The translations under genes were made by a program, and so were the position numbers. Of a DNA stretch of 15,966 nucleotides, positions 6,977-14,003 are shown in pieces (the first letter of the stretch is position 1; each line of letters opens with the position of its first letter). The stretch is taken from contig JASHWW010000109.1 in NCBI GenBank assembly GCA_030043855.1, positions 1 through 15,966 of the forward strand, given 5' to 3'. A model generated the notes under the pieces. It worked only from the letters and a program-made list of their open reading frames with translations. It was not told the DNA's origin and did not search any database. This DNA is from Thermoplasmata archaeon (GTDB taxonomy: Archaea > Thermoplasmatota > Thermoplasmata > Lutacidiplasmatales > UBA184).

Positions 6977-9900
6977 ATGGCGCTCGCCCGCAGCTCTGCA
7001 AAGGTCGCCTTGATCGTGATCGTGCTCGTCGCCCTTCTGGCGGTCCCCCTCGCTTCCTCGGGAACCGTAGCGCGGGCCGCCCCACTGCCCTCGGGGGCCT
7101 CCCCCGCGGCTCCGGCGTTCGGGCCCCACTCCTCGTCGGCCGCGCCCCAGTTCGACCTCGGTCACGCGGCAACCACCCTCGCGTCTGCCCCGTCGACGGC
7201 GGCCGCCTCTCCCTCCACCGAGTCCGTCTCGCTGCCCTCGGTGACCCTGGCGCGGCAGTTGATCGCCGAAGGGAAGCTGAACCCGAGCTCCGTCTTCTTC
7301 CCGAACACGAACCGCCCCACGCACCTCTCCACGAGCGGCACGCTGTCGCCGTCGTATCCGGGCACTCCGGCCCCGATGGGTCTCTCCGACCTCGGGCTCG
7401 GCTCGGGCGGCGGCTACGTGTACAACACCTCGAGCTTCGAGTCGGTGATGACGCTCAATTCGTTCAACGACTACAACCCGGGATACGCGGGATGGGACGC
7501 CCCGCCCAACTACATGACCTTCCAGCTGAACACCGTCACGGTCAACACCTCGTATCCGGGGTTCACGAACGGTTCGTTCTGGATCCAGAACGTGGTCCAC
7601 TTCAACGGGTCGTCGCTCCAGTTCGAGAACAACATCTGGAACTTCTCGAGCCCGGCGGCCGCGCTGAACGCGGGAACGCTCCTGAACTACACGGGGACAC
7701 TCGTCCCGGGCTCGTTCTACTACGTCTACGGGCCGACGTACCAGGTCAGCTATCCGTTCACTCTGACGCTGTACAACAACCTCACCGGACAGGGCGGCCA
7801 TCCGGGCGTCTACTTCAACTACACGATCACGAACACGTCGGGGTCCGTCAGCGGGTCGTACGACTACGTGACGTGGAACGGGACGTACAATCCGTCGTCC
7901 CCGATCCAGTTCCAGGTCAACGGCCAGCACTACAATCCGCTCGGGTACCTGTTCTATGACGCCGAGATCATCTTCGGCGGGAACGGGGGCGGCGCGAACG
8001 CGGTGCTCACCGAGCTGAACGGAACCGCGAATCTGAACTACTGGAACTCCGCGACGAACTCGTACGCCAGCGTCCCGTCCGCCTACGACTACGGCGAGGA
8101 CACCGGAGAGACGTCGATCGGCGTATCGGCGTACTACGTCGGAACGACGGAGTACCTGAACCAGGGGCCGTCGCTGCAGTACGGTCTCTGGAACACGTCC
8201 GCGACCTCGTTCGGGGCCGCGGCGAACCCCGGCTGGATCCACGTCGCCGTCTCCCAGCCCGCCGACTACGGCTTCACGTTCGTCTCGAACTCCACCACGT
8301 TCGCGACCGGCGTGAACGCGTCGTACGCTCCGTCGGACAACTCCGGCCTGACGACGGTCGATCTGCCGCCGCCCGCGCTCGGGACGACCTACGTCTTCCA
8401 GACGTTCGCGAACGGCTACGACTCCGCGTTCGCCAACTTCTCCGCGAACGGTTCGGCCGCTCTCGCGCCGACCGCCAACGCGGCGGTGGTCAACACGCCG
8501 GTCTACCTGAGCACCGATGCGCAGGCGGCCGCCTTCGGCGGCGCCGGCATCGCCGGGGTGTCGTACAACGCGACCTCCGACTGGCTCTGGATCAACGGAA
8601 CGGTCTCGGCGCTCGCGTTGCCGTTCCGCGCGGTGAACGACTTCTTCTTCCCGACGTTCATGCTGTTCGCCGAGCTCAACCTGAGCACGTCGGTCGGGGT
8701 CAACCACCTGACGCAGGACCCGTCGACGTACAACTCGACGCGGTTCCAGCAGATCTGGAATCTCCCGGCGTGGAACACGGGATACTACTTCAACTACGGA
8801 ACGGGGACCTTCGACCTGACGAACGTCACGGTCCAAGGGGACTCGGTCGCCTACTACACCTACGACGCGTACCCGATCCAGGCCGGCGAGTTCTGGCAGA
8901 CCGACGGGAGTTCGGCGTGGAACATCGTCACGGCGCAGGACTCGTTTGGGATGGACGTCCTGGGCTCCGTCGACACCGACCTCTGGAACATCCAGGGCGA
9001 GACCGGGGCCAACGGGATCGCGATCCTCGAATCGGAGTTCGTCACGGCCGAGAACATCACGTCCAACGGGACGGACATCGCCGGGTTCCCGACGTGGGCG
9101 GCGTACATTGACGAGGCCGCGTTCCTCGAGCTCGTCAACGTGACCACGACGAACGGGGCGCTCGGGATCGAGGCGTTCGACGTCGGCTACTGGGACGTGG
9201 ACGGCCTCACGGACCTGAACGGGGAGATCGGCGGCGTCCTGGAGGAGGTCGGATTCCTCAGCATCGAAGACCTCACCGTGAACGACTCGGAGGGGCTGTT
9301 CCTCGCCGAGGCGGAGTACGTCACGATCGAAGGGGTCACCCTGACCTCGGACGCGTTCGGCGGCGTCATCGAGGACGGCCTGGACCTCGGGATCGCGGAC
9401 CTCACCGTCACGAACTCGACCGGCTTCGAGATCGGCTACTGGACGGACTTCGTCACCAACGACTCGACGGCGAGCGGTCCCCTCTCCTCGGCGTACGCGC
9501 TCCTGTTCGAGGTCGTCAACGTGACGGTGACCAACCTCACGGCGACGAACGGCGCCTACGGCGGCTCGTTCGAGTTCGTGGAGAACGTCTCGGTCGCCTG
9601 GGTGAACGCGTGGTACGGCTCGGGAGGTCTCCAGCTCGTCGGGGCGGACAACGTGACCGAAACCGACATCGTCGCCGTCGACAACTCGATCGGAGTCATC
9701 ACCGCGGACGCGACCGATGTCTCGATCGCGAACGTGGTCGCGACCGATTCCTCGTGGGGCGTCGGGGTCGAGTTCGACCTCGACACGTTCGTCGCGGACG
9801 TCAACGCGACCTCCTCCTCGCTGGAGGGCCTGTACTTCGCGAACGACCTGGGACCGGCGTTCCCGAACGCGGCCGTCGCCTCGATCGACAACGACGAGGT

Positions 9901-11800
9901 GCTGGTGCTCGGGGTCTCCGCGCTCAGCTCGGGCTACGGGGTCATGGACAACGACTCGTCGAACGTGACGATCGCGGAGCTCACCGAGTGGAACGGGATC
10001 TACGGGGTCTCGTTCAACGGGTCGGTCAACATCGAGCTGGCGGAATCGTTCCTCTACGGCAACGAAGTGGGGGCGTGGCTGTACAACACCACCAACGCCA
10101 CCGTCGCGGCCGACACCATCGAGGGATCCGCCGGTTACGGGATCTCGATCGACTTCGGCGCGAACGCGGTCGTCTACGCGGACAACTTCGTCGCGAACAA
10201 CGGCGCGAGCACGAGCGGCGGGTACAGCGCGAGCCACATCCAGGCGTCGGTCAGCGGGATCTCGACGGTGTACTTCGACTACACCGGCATCGGGAACTAC
10301 TGGTCCGACTGGAGCGGCACGGGGACGTACGTCATCGCGACCGGTGTGGCGGACAACGCCCCGGACGCGCAGTTCATCACGAACTGGCTGAAGTTCGTGG
10401 AGGTCGGCCTTCCGACGGGCCTCGCGTGGGGCTTCACGCTCGACACCGTCCCGTACACCTCGACCGCGCCGCTGGTCTTCATCCCCAGCTGGACGCTGCC
10501 GACGGCGACCCTCGGGTTCACCGTCCAGCCGCCCGCCGGATGGGTGCCGACGCCGGCTTCGGGGACGGTCGACTACACGGGGACGAACCAGACCGTGACG
10601 ATCTCGTTCGTGGAGGTCTTCTACGCGGTGACGTTCATGGCGACGGGCCTCCCCGACGGAACGTCGTGGAGCGTCACGTTCGGCGGGACGACGCTGTCGA
10701 ACACCTCGGCCAGCGGGACGGTCTCGAACGTCTTTGAGGTCCCGAACGGGACGTACGCCTACTCGATCGCGACGGTCGCCGGCTACCTGCCCTCCGGGCC
10801 GGTGAGCGGGTCGATCACGATCTCGGGCAGCGGTGTGACGAAGACGCTCGGCTACACGCAGGCGACGTACTCGGTCGAGTTCCTCGAGTCGGGACTCGCC
10901 AGCGGGACCGCCTGGTCGGTCACGTTGAACGGCGTTCCGGAGAGCTCGGCGACCTCGTCGATCGTCTTCACCGAGCCCAACGGGACGTACGGCTTCACGG
11001 TGGGCACGGTCAGTGGCTACCTGGCCCCGACGCCGGGGAGCGGCAACGCGACCGTCGCCGGGTTCGGCCAGACGGTCCCGATCTCGTTCACGGCGGCCCC
11101 GCCGACGTACTACAACGTCACGTTCTCGGAAACGGGGCTGACGAGCGGTACGTCGTGGTCGGTGACCCTGAACGGGACCCCGATGTCGTCGACGACGAGC
11201 ACGATCGTCTTCTCGGAGCTGAACGGGTCGTACATCTACACGATCCCGTCGGTGTCGGGCCTGGTCGCCGCCCCGAACGCGGGGACCGAAGTCGTGAACG
11301 GCGCGAACCTCCTGGTGAACGTGACCTTCGCGGCAGCCCCGCCGTCGACCTACTCGGTGACGTTCACTGAGAGCGGGCTCGCCTCGGGGACGCAGTGGAC
11401 GGTGATGTTCGACGGCAAGCCGGAGAGCTCGACGACCTCGACGATCGTCTTCACGGAGGTCGCGAACGGGTCGTACACCTTCACGGTCGGTGCCGTGACC
11501 GGCTATACCGCGTCGCCCTCCAGCGGACCGATCACCGTGGCCGGTTCGAGCCCCGGCCAGACGATCACGTTCTCCAAGACGAGTGGTCCGAGCTCGTCGT
11601 CGTCGAGCGGGTTGCCGAGCTGGGCGTGGATCGTCATCGCGGTCGTGATCCTGCTCGTCATCGTCGGGGTCGTCGTCGCGGTGATGATGCGGGGCCGCAA
11701 GCCACCGACCTCGAGCGGCAACGAGCCGTCGGGCGAGTCGACCGGAACGGAGCCCCCCTCTCAGGAATGGAGCGAGGGGCAGGGGCCGGGCGGGCAGTAG
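6977..11800 (+). CDS. Giant membrane-anchored surface protein: thermopsin-like domain, beta-helix, Ig-like repeats
   Basis: A 1607-residue secreted protein. Residues 9-35 form a signal segment or N-terminal helix. Residues about 144-480 resemble thermopsin (peptidase family A5, acid proteases whose catalytic residues are not firmly established). Residues about 600-1075 are short Asn/Asp/Val/Thr-rich repeats of the right-handed beta-helix/NosD type, ending in the NosD-like GNYWSDWSGTGTYVI (1106-1120). Five copies of a 70-80 residue 'ESGL..GT.W.VTLNG' domain fill 1144-1534. A Ser-rich stalk, one membrane helix (1549-1571), the stop-transfer RGRK and a short acidic tail complete it, so nearly all of the protein is extracellular. 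I count about 47 N-x-S/T sequons and no Cys. Proteolysis is inferred; it may instead be an adhesin or S-layer-associated protein. Confidence 0.9.
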   Translation: MALARSSAKVALIVIVLVALLAVPLASSGTVARAAPLPSGASPAAPAFGPHSSSAAPQFDLGHAATTLASAPSTAAASPSTESVSLPSVTLARQLIAEGKLNPSSVFFPNTNRPTHLSTSGTLSPSYPGTPAPMGLSDLGLGSGGGYVYNTSSFESVMTLNSFNDYNPGYAGWDAPPNYMTFQLNTVTVNTSYPGFTNGSFWIQNVVHFNGSSLQFENNIWNFSSPAAALNAGTLLNYTGTLVPGSFYYVYGPTYQVSYPFTLTLYNNLTGQGGHPGVYFNYTITNTSGSVSGSYDYVTWNGTYNPSSPIQFQVNGQHYNPLGYLFYDAEIIFGGNGGGANAVLTELNGTANLNYWNSATNSYASVPSAYDYGEDTGETSIGVSAYYVGTTEYLNQGPSLQYGLWNTSATSFGAAANPGWIHVAVSQPADYGFTFVSNSTTFATGVNASYAPSDNSGLTTVDLPPPALGTTYVFQTFANGYDSAFANFSANGSAALAPTANAAVVNTPVYLSTDAQAAAFGGAGIAGVSYNATSDWLWINGTVSALALPFRAVNDFFFPTFMLFAELNLSTSVGVNHLTQDPSTYNSTRFQQIWNLPAWNTGYYFNYGTGTFDLTNVTVQGDSVAYYTYDAYPIQAGEFWQTDGSSAWNIVTAQDSFGMDVLGSVDTDLWNIQGETGANGIAILESEFVTAENITSNGTDIAGFPTWAAYIDEAAFLELVNVTTTNGALGIEAFDVGYWDVDGLTDLNGEIGGVLEEVGFLSIEDLTVNDSEGLFLAEAEYVTIEGVTLTSDAFGGVIEDGLDLGIADLTVTNSTGFEIGYWTDFVTNDSTASGPLSSAYALLFEVVNVTVTNLTATNGAYGGSFEFVENVSVAWVNAWYGSGGLQLVGADNVTETDIVAVDNSIGVITADATDVSIANVVATDSSWGVGVEFDLDTFVADVNATSSSLEGLYFANDLGPAFPNAAVASIDNDEVLVLGVSALSSGYGVMDNDSSNVTIAELTEWNGIYGVSFNGSVNIELAESFLYGNEVGAWLYNTTNATVAADTIEGSAGYGISIDFGANAVVYADNFVANNGASTSGGYSASHIQASVSGISTVYFDYTGIGNYWSDWSGTGTYVIATGVADNAPDAQFITNWLKFVEVGLPTGLAWGFTLDTVPYTSTAPLVFIPSWTLPTATLGFTVQPPAGWVPTPASGTVDYTGTNQTVTISFVEVFYAVTFMATGLPDGTSWSVTFGGTTLSNTSASGTVSNVFEVPNGTYAYSIATVAGYLPSGPVSGSITISGSGVTKTLGYTQATYSVEFLESGLASGTAWSVTLNGVPESSATSSIVFTEPNGTYGFTVGTVSGYLAPTPGSGNATVAGFGQTVPISFTAAPPTYYNVTFSETGLTSGTSWSVTLNGTPMSSTTSTIVFSELNGSYIYTIPSVSGLVAAPNAGTEVVNGANLLVNVTFAAAPPSTYSVTFTESGLASGTQWTVMFDGKPESSTTSTIVFTEVANGSYTFTVGAVTGYTASPSSGPITVAGSSPGQTITFSKTSGPSSSSSSGLPSWAWIVIAVVILLVIVGVVVAVMMRGRKPPTSSGNEPSGESTGTEPPSQEWSEGQGPGGQ
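10406..11578 (+). repeat. Five tandem Ig-like/PEGA-like domain repeats inside the surface protein
   Basis: Repeat units begin near 10406, 10622, 10865, 11105 and 11348. The conserved core is (F)-x-ESGL-x-SGT-x-WSVTLNG, then SSTTSTIVF-x-E, NGSY-x-FTV and a V-x-GY segment. The first copy (GLPTGLAWGFTLD) is the most diverged and the last three are closest to each other, suggesting recent duplication or homogenisation at the membrane-proximal end. They probably act as a stalk lifting the beta-helix and thermopsin-like domains off the membrane. Confidence 0.8.
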
Positions 11801-11818
11801 CGCCGGACCCTCCCGGAG

Positions 11819-11833
11819 CGAACCCTTTCCCCC
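11819..11833 (+). promoter_or_regulatory. Archaeal promoter box of the F420/NADP oxidoreductase-like gene
   Basis: CGAACCCTTTCCCCC is identical over 15 bases to the box at 201-215. It implies a transcript start near 11855 and a leader of about 34 bases before ATG 11889. That leader contains a weak GAGG about 9 bases ahead of the ATG. Confidence 0.5.
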
Positions 11834-11888
11834 GTCAGGGGCCAGAGCTCAAGCGACCGCCGGACGTTCGGACGCCGAGGCGCGGACG

Positions 11889-12536
11889 ATGCGGGTCGGG
11901 ATTCTGGGGAGCGGGGACGTTGCGCGATCGCTGGGGAACGGCTTCGCCTCCGTCGGTCACGAAGTGAAGATCGGGACGCGTCACTCGGACGAACCGGCGC
12001 TGGCCGCGTGGGTGCGCTCCCACCCCGGCAAGCGTACGGTCGGCACCTTCGCCGAGGCCGCCGAGTTCGGCGAGCTCGTGGTCGTGGCCGTACGGGGCGT
12101 CGCGGTCGCGGAGGCGATCGATGCTGCCGGGGCCACCCACTTCGACGGGAAGGTCGTGATCGACGTCACCAATCCGCTCGTGATGCGGGAGAACGCCCCG
12201 CCGACCCTGGCGCTCGGGCACACGACGTCGGCCGGCGAGGCGCTCCAGGCGCGGCTGCCGAAGGCCCGCGTCGTCAAGGCGTTCAACATCGTGGGCAACC
12301 CGAGCTTCTTCCGTCCGACGTTCCCCGGCGGCCCGCCGGACATGTTCCTGGCGGGGAACGATGCGGCGGCGAAGCAGGTCGTGACCGGGATCCTGCACGA
12401 CTTCGGGTGGTCCTCCGTCGTCGACATCGGGGGGATCGAGGGGTCGCGCGAGCTCGAGTCGCTCTGCATCCTCTGGGTCAAGTCGGCGCTGGCCACCGGG
12501 AACTGGAACATCGCGTTCAAGCTGCTGCGCAAATAG
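11889..12536 (+). CDS. F420-dependent NADP oxidoreductase-like protein (NAD(P)-binding, F420_oxidored family)
   Basis: A 215-residue protein built on a single Rossmann domain. It begins MRVGILGSGDVARSL with the dinucleotide motif GSGDVA at 7-12. GTRHSDE follows the second strand (29-35); Arg there favours the 2'-phosphate of NADP. DVTNPL lies at 92-97. The segment VVKAFNIVGNPSFF and the C-terminal GGIEGSRELESLCILW are typical of small proteins related to NADPH:F420 oxidoreductase (Fno). Many such proteins have unproven function, so transfer of hydride between NADP and F420 is only one possibility. The gene has its own promoter and converges on the universal stress protein gene, with 33 bases between the two stops. 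Confidence 0.85.
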   Translation: MRVGILGSGDVARSLGNGFASVGHEVKIGTRHSDEPALAAWVRSHPGKRTVGTFAEAAEFGELVVVAVRGVAVAEAIDAAGATHFDGKVVIDVTNPLVMRENAPPTLALGHTTSAGEALQARLPKARVVKAFNIVGNPSFFRPTFPGGPPDMFLAGNDAAAKQVVTGILHDFGWSSVVDIGGIEGSRELESLCILWVKSALATGNWNIAFKLLRK

Positions 12537-12569
12537 CCGGCCGGCCACCCCCGCCGGCGGATCGCGGCG

Positions 12570-13046
12570 TCAGGCGCCGCGGGGCCCCGGCGCCGCCTTC
12601 GGGACGTGTCCGCCGAACCGACCCCGGACGACGAGGACGGGGCACGGCGCCTCGCTCGCGAGTCGGAGCGAGACGCTCCCGAGCAGGATCCGCTGGCCCC
12701 GGGAGAGGCCGCGAGACCCGACCACGACGAGGTCGTACGGTTTCTGCTTCAGCCAGTCCAACAGCGCGTCCGGCACCTCGCCCCGCAGGGTCACCGAGTC
12801 GCAGCCCGCCGCGCCCAGGGCGGCCGCCTCCTTCTGGATCTCCTCTGCGACCTCGGTGAGGGTCTTGCCGTCCGCCGCCTCGGGGACGAGGCTCTCGAGG
12901 TACGGGTCCGACCCCTTCTTCGGGGCGGGTCGGACCATCGCGACCGTCAGGTGGGCGTGGAACTGACCCGCGAGCGTCGCCGCGACGGTGCACGCCCGAC
13001 GCGCCGGCGCCGAGCCGTCCGACGCGACGAGGATCCGAGCAAACAT
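12570..13046 (-). CDS. Universal stress protein, UspA family, ATP-binding type
   Basis: A 158-residue single Usp domain. It starts MFARILVASDGS, with the conserved Asp at position 10. It has the intact ATP-binding pattern G-2x-G-9x-G-S (G110, G113, G123, S124) in VVGSRGLSRGQRILLGS and the usual CPVLVVRG strand near the end. The last 17 residues are a Gly/Pro/Ala-rich tail. The ATG is preceded by a GATAAG element about 30 bases upstream and has no clear ribosome-binding site. The physiological role is not readable; such proteins commonly bind ATP and respond to stress or energy state. The neighbouring cyclic-nucleotide-binding gene on the same strand has its own promoter, so co-regulation is only a possibility. 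Confidence 0.93.
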   Translation of the reverse strand: MFARILVASDGSAPARRACTVAATLAGQFHAHLTVAMVRPAPKKGSDPYLESLVPEAADGKTLTEVAEEIQKEAAALGAAGCDSVTLRGEVPDALLDWLKQKPYDLVVVGSRGLSRGQRILLGSVSLRLASEAPCPVLVVRGRFGGHVPKAAPGPRGA

Positions 13047-13072
13047 CCTCGGGCGGACCCACGGCCTCCGGT

Positions 13073-13079
13073 CTTATCC
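13073..13079 (-). promoter_or_regulatory. TATA-like box of the universal stress protein gene
   Basis: The minus strand reads GGATAAG. Its centre is about 30 bases upstream of ATG 13046, predicting a leaderless transcript. Confidence 0.45.
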
Positions 13080-13120
13080 GAGTTCCGCCCGCGGGGGTCG
13101 GGAACCGCTCGGCGCGGGGA

Positions 13121-13552
13121 TTATTCGGTGAGCCCGCCCGGAGCGGTCTGCGCGGCGCGGAGTCGGCGCACGGTCTCGACGAACAGCGCCCGGATGATCT
13201 CCGGGTCCTGGCCGACCGCGCCCCAGAACTCCCACCGGTTCAGGACGAGGCACCGGACCGCGCTGGTCGCCTTGACATCGGCCGTCCGGGGTTGCTCGTC
13301 GACGAGCGCCATCTCCCCGAAGAACTGGCCGGTCGACAGCGAGCCGACCTTCTGGCCGGCACGAAGGACCTCGGCGTTCCCCGACAGGAGCAGGTAGAAG
13401 CCGATCCCCTTGTCGCCCTGCTTGACGATCGTCTCGCCGGGCTGGAACGTGCGCTCGAGCGCGGTCGCCGCGACGCCCTTGAGCTGCCGCTTGCTGAGCG
13501 CGGAAAAGAGCGGGACCGAGCTCAGGAGTTCGACCCGATCCGTCTCTGCCAC
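13121..13552 (-). CDS. Stand-alone cyclic-nucleotide-binding (cNMP/Crp-like) domain protein
   Basis: A 143-residue protein consisting of a single double-stranded beta-helix domain. It opens VELLSSVPLFSALSKRQLKG, has GETIVKQGDKG and YLLLSGNAEVL, and carries a phosphate-binding cassette FGEMALVDEQPRTADV in which the Glu and Arg that hold the ribose and phosphate in Crp-type domains are present. It ends with a helix (PEIIRALFVETVRRLRAAQ). There is no DNA-binding winged helix and no kinase or channel domain, so it is not a classical Crp regulator. It may act as a partner-binding or sensory module. GTG 13552 is chosen because AGGTGG lies about 6 bases upstream and a clear TATATA about 37 bases upstream. 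Longer in-frame extension gives Arg/Pro-rich junk. Confidence 0.88.
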   Translation of the reverse strand: MAETDRVELLSSVPLFSALSKRQLKGVAATALERTFQPGETIVKQGDKGIGFYLLLSGNAEVLRAGQKVGSLSTGQFFGEMALVDEQPRTADVKATSAVRCLVLNRWEFWGAVGQDPEIIRALFVETVRRLRAAQTAPGGLTE

Positions 13553-13584
13553 CCGGCCACCTGCGGGGCGGAACGGGCTTCCCC

Positions 13585-13591
13585 GATATAT
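13585..13591 (-). promoter_or_regulatory. TATA box of the cyclic-nucleotide-binding gene
   Basis: The minus strand reads ATATATC, the most canonical TATA element in the window. It lies 34-40 bases before GTG 13552 and so predicts a short leader. Confidence 0.6.
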
Positions 13592-13626
13592 GGGTGACCC
13601 GTCGCCGCGGGAGCGAGACGGGGCGA

Positions 13627-13911
13627 CTAGCAGGCGCCCCGGGCGACGACCTCTTCGCAGTGGGAGGCGGGCGAGACGCTCAGGGTCCCCATCTGGCCGA
13701 ACGGCGCGAAGTAGGTCCGGACGGACGCCTCGTCGGGCGCCTCGGCGATGACGTAGAGGTGGTGCTGGTCCCGGGCGACCGCATCCCCGTGGATGCGGAT
13801 CCCGGCCTTCCCGGCGTTCTGGATGATCGCGAGAAGTCCCGCGGCCATCTGGGGGTTGCGGGCAGGGCAGCGATCGGCGGGGTGGGTGTGCTCGGCGACG
13901 AAGAGCGGCAT
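13627..13911 (-). CDS. Small conserved-looking protein of unknown function, possible ferredoxin-like alpha/beta fold
   Basis: A 94-residue protein starting MPLFVAEHTHPADRCP. The pattern is strand, then a Cys-Pro turn (C15), a helix (MAAGLLAIIQNAGKAG), strands (IRIHGDAV, HHLYVIAEA), another helix (EASVRTYFAPFG) and a final Cys pair region (SHCEEVVARGAC: C84, C94). It resembles small dimeric alpha/beta-barrel proteins, some annotated as DUF3303-like, but I cannot name the family with confidence. The three cysteines and several His near the N terminus could bind metal; this is not shown. ATG 13911 is supported by a TTATGG element about 27 bases upstream and by GGTGAGGAAG close to the ATG. It is transcribed in the same direction as its neighbours. 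Confidence 0.8.
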   Translation of the reverse strand: MPLFVAEHTHPADRCPARNPQMAAGLLAIIQNAGKAGIRIHGDAVARDQHHLYVIAEAPDEASVRTYFAPFGQMGTLSVSPASHCEEVVARGAC

Positions 13912-13934
13912 GCTTCTTCCTCACCGGCGCCCGC

Positions 13935-13940
13935 CATAAC
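13935..13940 (-). promoter_or_regulatory. TATA-like box of the 94-residue protein gene
   Basis: The minus strand reads GTTATG. It lies about 27 bases before ATG 13911, which predicts an essentially leaderless start. Confidence 0.4.
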
Positions 13941-14003
13941 CCCGACGAAGGGCGAGGATTCCGTCGGTGCGCCGGGAAATTGCGCGGGCCCCCCCGTTCG
14001 CGG

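Noticed and set aside
9100..10200. Possible CRISPR or DNA-level tandem repeats in the Asn/Thr-rich region
   Set aside because: The repetition is at protein level (beta-helix turns) with varying spacing and codons. No identical repeat units with spacers are present.
6944..10237. A 1097-residue open frame antisense to the surface-protein gene
   Set aside because: Its translation is a monotonous Arg/Val/Asp-rich sequence with no domain. It arises because the sense gene uses GC-ending codons, which remove antisense stops. The sense frame has clear domains, a signal and an anchor.
12537..12594. GC-rich inverted sequences between and inside the convergent oxidoreductase and stress protein 3' ends as a bidirectional terminator
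   Set aside because: The palindromes are imperfect, partly inside coding sequence and not followed by T-runs. Such stretches are expected by chance at this GC content.
13553..13924. N-terminal extension of the cyclic-nucleotide-binding protein to 13924
   Set aside because: It would run antisense-frame through the small 94-residue gene with low-complexity residues. GTG 13552 has both a TATA box and a Shine-Dalgarno-like AGGTGG.
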